Shown: in pieces, positions 52,106-60,132 of the stretch | Layout of the letters: every line of letters starts with the position of its first letter | Position numbering within the stretch: the first letter of the stretch is position 1 | Assembly (NCBI GenBank): GCA_001603275.1 | Contig: LUYM01000028.1 | Coordinates: forward strand, 62,001 to 126,000 | From: Actinomycetales bacterium Actino_02 | GTDB taxonomy: Bacteria; Actinomycetota; Actinomycetes; Propionibacteriales; Propionibacteriaceae | Length of the DNA stretch: 64,000 nucleotides | Direction of reading: 5' to 3' | Program-made: the position numbers and the translations under genes | Notes under the pieces: model-generated | Told to the model about the DNA's origin: nothing | Databases searched by the model: none | What the model saw: only the letters and a program-made list of their open reading frames with translations

Positions 52106-52597
52106 TCAGCTGCTGATGCGTCGGTAGCCGACGAAGTCGAAGCCGTCGTGCGGCTCCCGGGACGTCTCCACCCATTCGGCTGGGTCGATCTTGGGGAAGA
52201 ACACCGTGCCGGGCGCAGTGGAGTGGACTTCGGTGAGATCCAGGTCGGTGAGCCGATCCCAGGCCTGGTGGTAGACCGTCCCGCCGCCGGCCACGTAGAC
52301 GATCTCATCCAGGGCGAGCGCGGCCTCGATCGCCTCGTCCACGCCGGTCACCGCCATTCCGCGAGCCCGGACGCCGTCCGGAAGCGCGACCGACTCCGGA
52401 TGGGAGGTCACCACGATGGTGGTCCGGTTGGGCAGCCACCGCGCGATGGCGTCGTGAGTGCGCCGCCCCATGATCAGCGGGTGGCCGCTGGTGACCCGCT
52501 TGAAGCGGGCCCAGTCCTCAGGGATCTCGAAGGGCTGGTGCGCGCCGTCGCCGATCACACCGTCGGCTCCGACGATGGCGATGGCGATCAGCTGCAC
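52106..52597 (-). CDS. folA: Dihydrofolate reductase
   Basis: 163 residues. Reduces dihydrofolate to tetrahydrofolate with NADPH. Family marks: VQLIAIAIVGADGVIGDG, the active-site acid in EDWARFKRVTSGHPLIMGRRTHDAI, and YVAGGGTVYHQAWDRLTDLDLTEVHS. The GTG at 52597 is chosen because TACCAT ends 6 nt upstream and the homologous sequence begins there; a GTG six codons earlier exists. It is just downstream of thyA, the usual folate-dTMP pair. Confidence 0.94.
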   Translation of the reverse strand: MQLIAIAIVGADGVIGDGAHQPFEIPEDWARFKRVTSGHPLIMGRRTHDAIARWLPNRTTIVVTSHPESVALPDGVRARGMAVTGVDEAIEAALALDEIVYVAGGGTVYHQAWDRLTDLDLTEVHSTAPGTVFFPKIDPAEWVETSREPHDGFDFVGYRRISS

Positions 52598-52616
52598 GCT
52601 GTGATGGTAGGTCACG

Positions 52617-53411
52617 TCAGACCGAGATCGGTGCCTTGATCCCGGGGTGCGGGTCGTAGCCGACCACCTCGATGTCGCTGAGTTCGATCGAGTCGATGTC
52701 GCGAATCGCCGGGTTGAGGACGAGCTTCGGCAGTGGACGCGGCTCGCGGGTCAGCTGCAGTCGGGCCTGATCCAGGTGGTTCAGGTACAGGTGGGTGTCG
52801 CCGAGAGTGTGGACGAACTCGCCCACCTCCAGCCCGGTGAGCTGGGCGATCAGATGGGTCAGCAGCGCATAGGAAGCGATGTTGAACGGCACCCCCAGGA
52901 AGACGTCGGCCGAGCGCTGGTAGAGCTGGCAGGAGAGCTTGCCGTCGGCCACGTAGAACTGGAAGAAGGCGTGGCAGGGCGGCAGCGCCATCTCGGACAG
53001 CTGGCCCACGTTCCAGGCACTGACGATGTGCCGTCGGCTGTCCGGGTTCGTCCGGATCGACTCGATGACGGCCTTGATCTGATCGACATGGCCGCCGTCC
53101 GGGGTCGGCCAGGAGCGCCACTGGTAACCGTAGATCGGACCGAGCTCACCGTCGGGGCCGGCCCACTCGTCCCAGATCGAGATGTTGTTCTCATGCAACC
53201 AGGCCACATTGGTCGAACCGCGCAGGAACCACAGCAGCTCACCGAAGATGCTGCGCGTGTGCAGCTTCTTGGTGGTCAGCAGCGGGAAGCCCTCGGCCAG
53301 GTTGAAGCGCATCTGGTGACCGAAGACGCTGATCGTGCCGGTGCCGGTGCGATCGGTCTTGGTCACACCCTCGTCGAGGACGCGCTGCATCAGGTCGAGG
53401 TACTGCTTCAT
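52617..53411 (-). CDS. thyA: Thymidylate synthase (ThyA)
   Basis: 264 residues, the standard length of the short-form enzyme. Makes dTMP from dUMP with methylenetetrahydrofolate, which folA regenerates. The catalytic Cys lies in [13 protein letters not shown]; other marks are [41 protein letters not shown] and [19 protein letters not shown]. It overlaps the rdgB stop codon by 4 bp. Confidence 0.97.
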   Translation of the reverse strand: MKQYLDLMQRVLDEGVTKTDRTGTGTISVFGHQMRFNLAEGFPLLTTKKLHTRSIFGELLWFLRGSTNVAWLHENNISIWDEWAGPDGELGPIYGYQWRSWPTPDGGHVDQIKAVIESIRTNPDSRRHIVSAWNVGQLSEMALPPCHAFFQFYVADGKLSCQLYQRSADVFLGVPFNIASYALLTHLIAQLTGLEVGEFVHTLGDTHLYLNHLDQARLQLTREPRPLPKLVLNPAIRDIDSIELSDIEVVGYDPHPGIKAPISV

Positions 53412-54019
53412 GCGCCGGCCTCCAATACCTCACGCAGCAGCGGGACGATGGCGCGGACGGCCTGGCCGCGGTGGCTGATCGCGTCCTTCTGCTCGGGGGT
53501 GAGCTCGGCATTGGTGACGGTGTTGCCGTCGGCGATGAAGATCGGGTCATAGCCGAAGCCATTGCTGCCCCGCGGGGTGAGCACCAGGTGCCCGGGCATC
53601 ACGCCGCGGACCAGATGCTCCTGCCCATCGGGGGTGACCAGCGCCATGGCGCAGACGAACTGCGCGGTGCGATCAGCCTCTTCGGTGTCGGCCAGCTGAG
53701 CGATCAGCAAATCGAGGTTGCGCTTGTCGGTAGCCTCCGGGCCCGACCAGCGCGCCGAGCGGACGCCCGGCATGCCGTTGAGCAGGTCGACGGCGATCCC
53801 CGAGTCGTCGGCCACGGCGATCTGGCCGGTCGCGGCGACGGCAGCCCGGGCCTTGATCAGCGCATTGCCTTCGAAGGTGCGCTCGGTTTCGGCCGGCTCG
53901 GGGTAGGACGGGAGCTCGTCCAGCCCCTTCACCTCGGCATCGATACCGGCCGCGGCCAGCACCCGATGCAGCTCGGCGGCCTTCTTGGCGTTGTGGGTGG
54001 CGACGACGACGATGCTCAT
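53408..54019 (-). CDS. rdgB: XTP/dITP pyrophosphatase (Ham1/RdgB)
   Basis: 203 residues. Hydrolyses deaminated purine nucleoside triphosphates, keeping them out of DNA. Marks: [18 protein letters not shown] at the N-terminus, [24 protein letters not shown], and [12 protein letters not shown]...[19 protein letters not shown] overlaps the rph stop by 4 bp; rph-rdgB-thyA form an overlapping run of genes. Confidence 0.97.
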   Translation of the reverse strand: MSIVVVATHNAKKAAELHRVLAAAGIDAEVKGLDELPSYPEPAETERTFEGNALIKARAAVAATGQIAVADDSGIAVDLLNGMPGVRSARWSGPEATDKRNLDLLIAQLADTEEADRTAQFVCAMALVTPDGQEHLVRGVMPGHLVLTPRGSNGFGYDPIFIADGNTVTNAELTPEQKDAISHRGQAVRAIVPLLREVLEAGA

Positions 54020-54741
54020 CGAGCCAGTGCCTCCTGCTGAAGCCGGGTCAGCTGCGCACAGCCGGCCAGCCCCAGGTCGAGCAGCTGGTTGAGCACGTCA
54101 CGACTGAACGGCTTGCCCTCGGCCGTCCCCTGGACCTCGATCAGCTCGCCGGTGCCGGTGGCCACCACGTTCAGATCGACCTCGGCGCGAGAATCCTCTT
54201 CATAGGGCAGATCGAGACGCACTTCGCCGTCGATCACGCCCACCGAGATGGCCGCCACGGAGCCGATCAGCGGTTCGCCGGCGAGTGAGCCGCGGGCTCG
54301 CAGCCAGGCGACCGCATCGGCCAGCGCCACGTACGCGCCGGTGATGGAGGCGGTCCGGGTGCCGCCGTCGGCCTGCAGCACGTCGCAGTCCAAGACGATG
54401 GTGTTCTCGCCGAGGGCCTTGTAGTCGATGACGGCGCGCAGGCTGCGTCCGACCAGGCGGCTGATCTCATGGGTGCGTCCGCCGATCCGGCCCTTCACCG
54501 ACTCGCGATCGCTGCGGGAGTGAGTGGCCCTGGGCAGCATGGCGTACTCGGCGGTCACCCAGCCCAGACCGCTGCCCTTGCGCCAGCGCGGGACGCCCTC
54601 GGTCACCGAGGCGGCCACCAGCACCCGGGTGGCACCGAACTCGACGAGCACCGAACCCTCTGCATGGTCGAGCCAGTTCCGGGTGATCCGGACCTCTCGA
54701 AGTTGGTCGGCTGAACGTCCATCGGCTCTGGTTGCAGGCAT
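54016..54741 (-). CDS. rph: Ribonuclease PH
   Basis: 241 residues. Phosphorolytic 3' trimming of tRNA precursors. Marks: [85 protein letters not shown] and [28 protein letters not shown] ends 6 nt before the ATG, a leaderless start, and opens the rph-rdgB-thyA-folA-dinB run. Confidence 0.97.
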   Translation of the reverse strand: MPATRADGRSADQLREVRITRNWLDHAEGSVLVEFGATRVLVAASVTEGVPRWRKGSGLGWVTAEYAMLPRATHSRSDRESVKGRIGGRTHEISRLVGRSLRAVIDYKALGENTIVLDCDVLQADGGTRTASITGAYVALADAVAWLRARGSLAGEPLIGSVAAISVGVIDGEVRLDLPYEEDSRAEVDLNVVATGTGELIEVQGTAEGKPFSRDVLNQLLDLGLAGCAQLTRLQQEALAR

Positions 54742-54812
54742 GGCGACAGCCTAGCGAGCGGTGCAGACACCGCCGGACAGCGGCTCTAGGTATTCTCTCG
54801 ACATCGTCAGAG

Positions 54813-54843
54813 TTGCCAGATCGCATACCCCCTGGGGTATGCT
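54813..54843 (+). promoter_or_regulatory. Promoter with CsoR-family-type operator
   Basis: A perfect 9-2-9 inverted repeat, GCATACCCCCTGGGGTATGC (54823-54842), between TTGCCA (54813-54818) and TATGCT (54838-54843; 19-nt spacer). The ATACCCC-n-GGGGTAT core is the established operator form of the CsoR/CstR/RcnR family of copper or persulfide sensors. Together with the genes that follow, it suggests a CstR-like persulfide response; no csoR-family gene is in the window. Confidence 0.75.
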
Positions 54844-54878
54844 TCTCTCATCCGATTCAAACGAGGAGTGAGTGCCAA

Positions 54879-55055
54879 ATGTGTAGTCCGGTCACCTGCA
54901 GGGTCTGCGGCAAGACGACCTGGTCCGGTTGTGGTCAGCACGTAGCCCAGGTCAAGGCAATGGTCCCGGCCAGCCAGTGGTGTGGCGGCCAGCACAGGGA
55001 CGCCGAGCTGGCTGCAGCGAAGCCCAAGGGCATGTTCGGCATCTTCGGGCGATGA
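54879..55055 (+). CDS. Small cysteine-rich protein, unknown function
   Basis: 58 residues with a GAGGAG ribosome-binding site. Six cysteines: C2, C7, C10 (VTCRVCGKTTW), C18 (SGCGQH) and C35 (QWCGGQH) with two histidines, so it could bind a metal or carry sulfur. The motif CxxCGKTTWxGCGQH is familiar from many actinobacterial genomes as an uncharacterised small protein. It overlaps the rhodanese lipoprotein gene by 4 bp (ATGA). Note that I count five Cys clearly; any metal stoichiometry is speculative. Confidence 0.8.
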   Translation: MCSPVTCRVCGKTTWSGCGQHVAQVKAMVPASQWCGGQHRDAELAAAKPKGMFGIFGR

Positions 55056-55495
55056 AACTCGTCCCCCTGGCCGCAGCGCTGGTCGCTGTCGCCACCCTCG
55101 CCACCGGCTGCAGCTCCCCGGCTGCCAGCTCGGTGAGCGTGACCGCCGGCCCGACGGCAGCCTCAGCCCCGGCCGCCGGCTCATCATTGCCCGCTGCCGA
55201 GTTCGCCGCCGCCGCCAAGCGAGCGAACACGGTGCTGCTGGACGTCCGCACCCCCGCGGAGTTCGCCAGTGGCCACCTGGCCGGCGCAGTGAACCTCGAC
55301 GTCGAGTCAGCCGACTTCGCCACCCAGGCGGGAACGCTCGATCCGGCGAAGAGCTACGCGGTCTACTGCCGTAGCGGAAATCGCTCCAAGGTGGCCATGA
55401 CCGCCTTGCAGCAGCTCGGCATCAGTTCGCTGTATGACCTCAGCGGCGGTATCGGCGCCTGGCAGTCCGCCGGCGGCGAGATCGTCACCAACTGA
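55052..55495 (+). CDS. Rhodanese-domain lipoprotein
   Basis: 147 residues. N-terminal signal and lipobox (AVATLATGC, Cys about 20), a Ser/Ala/Pro linker, and a rhodanese domain (about 48-145) with active-site C in VYCRSGNRSKVAM and LDVRTPAEFASGHLAGAVNLD. It would transfer or bind sulfane sulfur outside the membrane. It is coupled to the small Cys-rich protein and lies behind the CsoR-family-type operator. Confidence 0.9.
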   Translation: MKLVPLAAALVAVATLATGCSSPAASSVSVTAGPTAASAPAAGSSLPAAEFAAAAKRANTVLLDVRTPAEFASGHLAGAVNLDVESADFATQAGTLDPAKSYAVYCRSGNRSKVAMTALQQLGISSLYDLSGGIGAWQSAGGEIVTN

Positions 55496-55537
55496 GCCCC
55501 CCAGAGGTCGGGCAGGTATGCATCGGTAAGCGCTGAT

Positions 55538-56341
55538 TCAGACGGTGTAGACCTGCTCCACCCGATCGACGAAGCCGCCCATCAGTCGGCGGCCGATCCC
55601 GGCGAACAGCTCCGGGCTACCCGTGGTGAGGAACCGCAAGTCGGGCTCCCGGGGGCCCCCGCGCAACAGCCCGGCATCCAGCAAGGTGGCGTAGACCTCC
55701 TTCGCACACTCCTCAGCCGAGGAGACCAGGCTGACCTCGTCGCCGATCACATATGAGATGACACCGGACAGCAGCGGATAGTGCGTGCAGCCCAGAATCA
55801 GGGTGTCGATGCCCGCCTCGCGCAGCGGCAGCAGATAGCCGCGGGCCGCGTCCATCAGCTCTGGGCCGCTGGTGATCCCGGCCTCCACGAACTCCACGAA
55901 TAGCGGGCAGGGCGCGGTGACCAGCTCCAGGTCGGGCACCGCGGCCAGTGCGTCGTCATAGCTGCCCGAGTTCGCCGTGGCTTCGGTGCAGATCAGACCG
56001 ATCCGACCGCTCCGCGACGTCCGGACGGCCCGGCGCGCGGCCGGCAGGATCACGTCCACCACCGGAATGTCGTAGCGCTCACGTGCATCCCGCAGCACCG
56101 CGGACGATGCCGAGTTGCAGGCGATCACCAGCGCCTTCACACCGGTGCCGGCCAGGTAATCCAGGCACTCCAGGGCGTACTCGCGGACCTCACCCAGGCT
56201 CTTGGTGCCGTAGGGAGCTCGGGCCGTATCGCCCAGATAGACCATGTCCTCGCCAGGCAGCTGATCCAGCAGTGCCCGGGCCACGGTCAGTCCGCCGAAG
56301 CCGGAATCGAAGACGCCGATCGGCGCCTCAGTAGTGGTCAC
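55538..56341 (-). CDS. murI: Glutamate racemase
   Basis: 267 residues. Makes D-glutamate for peptidoglycan. The two catalytic Cys lie in ALVIACNSASSAV and LILGCTHYPLL; the N-terminus is PIGVFDSGFGGLTVARAL. GTG 56341 is chosen from the homologous start; TAGAGT ends 8 nt before it. The D-Glu it supplies is later amidated by MurT/GatD, encoded at 27.1 kb. Confidence 0.96.
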   Translation of the reverse strand: MTTTEAPIGVFDSGFGGLTVARALLDQLPGEDMVYLGDTARAPYGTKSLGEVREYALECLDYLAGTGVKALVIACNSASSAVLRDARERYDIPVVDVILPAARRAVRTSRSGRIGLICTEATANSGSYDDALAAVPDLELVTAPCPLFVEFVEAGITSGPELMDAARGYLLPLREAGIDTLILGCTHYPLLSGVISYVIGDEVSLVSSAEECAKEVYATLLDAGLLRGGPREPDLRFLTTGSPELFAGIGRRLMGGFVDRVEQVYTV

Positions 56342-56415
56342 GTGCACCGACTCTAGGACCGGGGCAGACTGGAGACCAATCACCGCCGCCGGCGGTTCCG
56401 AACCCCGAGGTCACC

Positions 56416-56577
56416 ATGAGTCTGCCGCCGATCGACGTGACCAAGCTGGTGCTGCGCGGCCTACGGGCCGTGGACGACACCCGCAAGGGCATCGAGAAGG
56501 GCTGGCAGCGACTCACCGGGACGGCAAAGCCGAGCGAACCACCGCTGGATCGGCGCCGCCCGCCTGGCCTGTGGTGA
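56416..56577 (+). CDS. Possible small basic protein, unknown
   Basis: 53-residue ORF from ATG 56416 (CGAGG upstream), beginning MSLPPIDVTKLVLRGLRAVD and ending PPLDRRRPPGLW. Amphipathic and basic, no cysteines. It is the only plausible reading between murI (divergent) and feoC (convergent). Support is limited to the start region and lack of a competing gene. Confidence 0.4.
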   Translation: MSLPPIDVTKLVLRGLRAVDDTRKGIEKGWQRLTGTAKPSEPPLDRRRPPGLW

Positions 56578-56619
56578 GCCGGACGCTCAGGCCCAGCCAC
56601 GGACCTTCGGGCAATCCGG

Positions 56620-56871
56620 TCAGCGCGCCAAGCTGAGCGAAATCAGCCGCGGTCCCGCGGCCACACAGCCGGCCGCCACCGGGCAGCCCGCACAGCCGTC
56701 GGTGGCACACTCCGAACCCAGTGCGGCCCGGGTGATTCGTCCGGCTCGGATCAGGTGATCCAGCGCGGCCCGCACCACGGTCTCGTCCAGCCCCTGGTGC
56801 CGAGCCATCTCCGGGACCGAGGAGGTCCCGGCCGCCACCTCGGCCATCACGGCACTCAGCGGGCCGCTCAC
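56620..56871 (-). CDS. feoC: FeoC-like transcriptional regulator
   Basis: 83 residues. A winged-helix (about 5-45: VMAEVAAGTSSVPEMARHQGLDETVVRAALDHLIRAGRITR) and a C-terminal Cys cluster ECATDGCAGCPVAAGC that could hold an Fe-S cluster, as proposed for FeoC. GTG 56871 overlaps the feoB stop by 4 bp, so it completes a feoABC operon. Confidence 0.8.
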   Translation of the reverse strand: MSGPLSAVMAEVAAGTSSVPEMARHQGLDETVVRAALDHLIRAGRITRAALGSECATDGCAGCPVAAGCVAAGPRLISLSLAR

Positions 56872-58898
56872 CAGAACAACCGTCCGATCTGGAATACCGC
56901 GACCGCCAGTGTCCAGGCGACGACCAGCTGCATGGCCACCCCGAACAGAGTCCAGCGTGGACCGATCTCGCGCCATTGGGCGGCCAGGGTGGCCACGCAC
57001 GGGGTGTAGGCCATCAGGAAGATCATGAAAGCCAAGGCAGCCGGAATCGGGTGGCCGCCTGAGGACTCGGTGAAGGTGGCCAGCACCGCTGAACCGAGGT
57101 CACCCGGGGTCGCCGAGTCGTCCGGTTCGGCGACCGCATAGGTCTGCGCCCAGGACGAGATCACGGCCTCCTTGGCCACGAAGCCGACGATCAGGGTGGA
57201 CGAGCTCTGCCAGCTGCCGAAGCCGGCCGGGGCGAACACCGGAGCCACCGCGGACGAGACCGCCCCGTACACCGAGTCCTGCACCGGCACCTCACCGAAG
57301 CTCTCGCCGAGGTGCGCCGGGATCGACTGCAGCAACCAGACGGCGGCCACGGTAGCCACGATGATCCCCGAGGCAGTCTTCAGGAAGCCCTTCAGCCGGA
57401 CCCAGGTCACCGAGGCGGTCAGCCGCAGCGTGGGAATCTGATAGGCGGGCAGGTCGATCACCAGCGGCTCGATCGGCTCGCCGCGCCACAGCGTCCCGCG
57501 CAGGGCCAGGCCGACCCCGATGATGATCAGGATCGAAGCCAGATACATGCCGAACACCGCAGTGCCGGCGTAGGGGCCGAAGAAGACCGCACCCATCATC
57601 ACGAAAACGGTGAGCCGAGCCGTGCAGGAGGTGAACGGAACCAGCAGCGCGGTGAGCAGCCGGTGCTTGGCATTGGGCAGGATCCGGGTGCCGCTGATTG
57701 CCGGCACATTGCAGCCGTAGCCGACGATCAGGGGCAGGAAGGCCCGTCCGGGCAGGCCGATGGTGCGCATCAGCCGGTCGGTGACCACGGCGGCACGGGC
57801 CAGGTAGCCGGAGTCCTCCAGCACGGCCAGCGCCACGAACATCAACGCCATCAGCGGGACGAAGGTGAGCAGCATCCCGACGCCGGCAATCAGGCCGTCG
57901 ACGATCAGTCCCTCCAGCCAGGTGCCGGACATCCCCGTGGCTTCGAAGAACCACCGAGCCGCGTCGGTGATCGGGCCGGAGACCAGCCCGTCCAGGAAGT
58001 CCTGCAGAGGAGCGGCCAGGGTGGTGGTCAGCTGGAACAGCAGCCACATGACCGCCAGGAAGATCAGCGGGCCGATCACCGGTGCAGTTACCCAGCGATC
58101 CACCTTGTCGGAGGTGGTGGTGAGGTTGCCGCCCGAGCCGGACACGCCGGCCTCCATGGCCTGCGCGATCCAGGTGAACCGGTCATCATCCAGGGTCAAC
58201 CAGTCGGCATCGGCCGGCACCGGACGGGCGGGCGCGGCCGACACACCGAGGTTGCTCCGGACGGTGGCCGCCAAGGCGTCCAGCCCGTTGCGGCGACGCG
58301 GATCGATGGCCACCACCGGGCAGCCGAGCTGCCCACCCAGCGCCGGCAGATCCAGGGCGGTGTCACGCTTGTCGGCGACGTCCAACATGGTCAGCGCCAC
58401 GATCACCGGGACGCCGTGTTCACGCAGCTGAGCGACCAGGTACAGGCAGGCAGCCAGCCGGGCGGCGTCGCAGACCACCACGGTGAGATCGGGACGATCC
58501 TCGGCCGGACCGGAGATCAGCAGATCCCGGGTGAGCGCCTCGTCCGGGGACTGCGGGTCCAGCGAGTAGGCGCCGGGCAGGTCGATCAGAGTGAGGTCGA
58601 GGCGGCCGTCGTCGGGCCCGCACTCACATTCCTCACACTCGCAGGCGGCTTCGGCCCGGTTGGTCTTCCAGATGCCGCGAGCCACCTCAACCGTGGTGCC
58701 CGGCCAGTTGCCCATGGTCACTCGGGCACCGGTGAGCGCGTTGAACAGGGTGGACTTTCCGGTGTTCGGGACGCCGGCCAGGGCCACTACCGGAGCGGAC
58801 GGGCCAGCGGAGCCGTTGTCGGAGGGGGCGCAGCACGCCTTGGCGCCGACCAGGGGAACCCGCAGGACCGGGAGCTCCGTGGCTTCGCGAACCGTCAT
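56868..58898 (-). CDS. feoB: Ferrous iron transporter FeoB
   Basis: 676 residues. N-terminal G domain with G1 GVPNTGKSTLF (about 41-51), G3 DLPGAYSLDPQSPDE and the G4-type loop, then gate helices with the two Cys-containing cores (GYGCNVPAISGTRIL, PFTSCTARLTVFVMM). A cytosolic Cys-rich insert (CECEECECGPDD, about 82-93) between G1 and G3 is unusual. Imports Fe(II). Confidence 0.96.
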   Translation of the reverse strand: MTVREATELPVLRVPLVGAKACCAPSDNGSAGPSAPVVALAGVPNTGKSTLFNALTGARVTMGNWPGTTVEVARGIWKTNRAEAACECEECECGPDDGRLDLTLIDLPGAYSLDPQSPDEALTRDLLISGPAEDRPDLTVVVCDAARLAACLYLVAQLREHGVPVIVALTMLDVADKRDTALDLPALGGQLGCPVVAIDPRRRNGLDALAATVRSNLGVSAAPARPVPADADWLTLDDDRFTWIAQAMEAGVSGSGGNLTTTSDKVDRWVTAPVIGPLIFLAVMWLLFQLTTTLAAPLQDFLDGLVSGPITDAARWFFEATGMSGTWLEGLIVDGLIAGVGMLLTFVPLMALMFVALAVLEDSGYLARAAVVTDRLMRTIGLPGRAFLPLIVGYGCNVPAISGTRILPNAKHRLLTALLVPFTSCTARLTVFVMMGAVFFGPYAGTAVFGMYLASILIIIGVGLALRGTLWRGEPIEPLVIDLPAYQIPTLRLTASVTWVRLKGFLKTASGIIVATVAAVWLLQSIPAHLGESFGEVPVQDSVYGAVSSAVAPVFAPAGFGSWQSSSTLIVGFVAKEAVISSWAQTYAVAEPDDSATPGDLGSAVLATFTESSGGHPIPAALAFMIFLMAYTPCVATLAAQWREIGPRWTLFGVAMQLVVAWTLAVAVFQIGRLFW

Positions 58899-59152
58899 CA
58901 GGCTGCCACCTCAGCCGAGAGTTGGCCGAGCAACTTCTTGCCCAAAGCGATCCGGGTGCCGGCCACCACAGCCACCCGGCCACCGCCAGCGGTCCGCGCG
59001 ATCAGCGAGAAGGTGCTGCCGGGACGTAGCCCCAGGGTCGCGAGGCGAACTCGACTTGCCTGATCGACGTGGGAATCACGCAGGGTGAGCTGGCGATTCA
59101 GCGGAGCCTGGGAGAGCTCAACAGGTAGGCAAATGTTCGTACCATCGGACAC
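58898..59152 (-). CDS. feoA: FeoA-domain protein
   Basis: 84 residues, SH3-like FeoA fold (VRLATLGLRPGSTFSLIARTAGGGRVAVVAGTRIALGKKLLGQL). Accessory to FeoB. GTG 59152 lies 7 nt after TAGCCT on the minus strand, so its transcript is probably leaderless; the -10 lies inside the iron box. The stop codon overlaps the feoB start by 1 bp. Confidence 0.92.
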   Translation of the reverse strand: MSDGTNICLPVELSQAPLNRQLTLRDSHVDQASRVRLATLGLRPGSTFSLIARTAGGGRVAVVAGTRIALGKKLLGQLSAEVAA

Positions 59153-59171
59153 GTTGGTAAGGCTAACCTAA
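59153..59171 (-). promoter_or_regulatory. IdeR/DtxR iron box before feoA
   Basis: GTTGGTAAGGCTAACCTAA on the plus strand matches 16 of 19 positions of the DtxR/IdeR consensus TTAGGTTAGSCTAACCTAA. It contains TAGCCT in the minus direction, the -10 element for feoA, so iron-loaded IdeR would block RNA polymerase directly. The gene for IdeR is not in the window. Confidence 0.85.
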
Positions 59172-59227
59172 CTTGGCGCCTCCACCAAATTCCGTCCCCA
59201 TATTCACGATGCCGGCGTTTCGAAAAT

Positions 59228-59779
59228 CTAGGCCAGGCCGATCAGATGCTCGGTGAGGTACGCGATCCAGTCGTAGACCCGGTAGATGTACAGCCGCGGA
59301 TCGTCCTCGGGCAGCTGGTCCAACTCCTCGGCATCGGAGGCAGTCTCGATCCCCAGCCGCACGGCCAGGCTGAGCCGGACTGCGGTCAGCGTCTTCAGCC
59401 AGGCGTCCAGTTCGATCACCCGGACCTGCACCGGATGCTGCCCGCCGTCGCTGTCGCGCAGCGCAGTCAGCACGATCTCCGCCTCGGCCAGTCGAGTGTC
59501 CCGCTGCCGAGCCTGAGTGAACCGGCGGAAGTCCGCCGAGGCGCCCGGATCTTCGGGATAGGCGTCCGGGAACAGCCGCGCGATCACCGGATCGGAACGA
59601 TCCAGGTCCGGGGCCAGTGACTCGGCGGCCAGCCGCTCGAACGGATCGGACGACTCCAGCGGCGCCGCGCCGTCCTCGAGCAACCCGCTGAACTGGTCGA
59701 CCAGCGATTCCAGCAAGGTGGCTTCGTAGTCGGTCAGCTTCATCTGGATCAGCGGCCCCGACCGGGTGAAATCACGCAT
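59228..59779 (-). CDS. DUF2017-family protein
   Basis: 183 residues matching DUF2017 (ETASDAEELDQLPEDDPRLYIYRVYDWIAYLTEHLI at the C-terminus). The function is unknown; in actinobacteria it is normally next to clpS, as here, where its ATG overlaps the clpS stop by one base. Possibly linked to proteolysis or to the metalloprotease genes often adjacent. Confidence 0.88.
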   Translation of the reverse strand: MRDFTRSGPLIQMKLTDYEATLLESLVDQFSGLLEDGAAPLESSDPFERLAAESLAPDLDRSDPVIARLFPDAYPEDPGASADFRRFTQARQRDTRLAEAEIVLTALRDSDGGQHPVQVRVIELDAWLKTLTAVRLSLAVRLGIETASDAEELDQLPEDDPRLYIYRVYDWIAYLTEHLIGLA

Positions 59780-60081
59780 CAGGCCTGCTCAAGGGTCGCC
59801 CACAGGCCGTAGCCCTGCATGGCCTCGACATCGGTCTCCATCCGCTCTCGGGTCCCGTGCGAGACAGCGGCTTTGCCGTGATTGTGCACTCGCAGCATCA
59901 GCTCGGTCGCTTTCTCCTCGGAGTAGCCGAAGTAGCTGGCGAAGACGTGGGTCACGTAGCTCATCAGGTTCACCGGGTCGTCCCAGACGATGGTCACCCA
60001 GCCGCCGACCTCCTGGTCGGCCGGACGTTCCTCGATCGCAGTGGCGCCCCCCGGCTGCTGAGGAGCAGATGGTGTGGACAC
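59779..60081 (-). CDS. clpS: ATP-dependent Clp protease adaptor ClpS
   Basis: 100 residues. Delivers N-end-rule substrates to ClpAP/Clp[51 protein letters not shown] carries the substrate-pocket Asp-Asp and Asn/His residues. The N-terminus is long and unstructured. CACAAT lies 6 nt before GTG 60081, so the start may be leaderless. Confidence 0.94.
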   Translation of the reverse strand: MSTPSAPQQPGGATAIEERPADQEVGGWVTIVWDDPVNLMSYVTHVFASYFGYSEEKATELMLRVHNHGKAAVSHGTRERMETDVEAMQGYGLWATLEQA

Positions 60082-60132
60082 CCCGCCATTGTGTCAGACA
60101 CCCCCGACCGATCCCGCACTAGGCTGCCAAGC

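Noticed and set aside
57312-59063. A 583-codon plus-strand frame opposite feoB
   Set aside because: Low-complexity, Gln/Gly/Arg-rich shadow of feoB, with no start signals and no motif.
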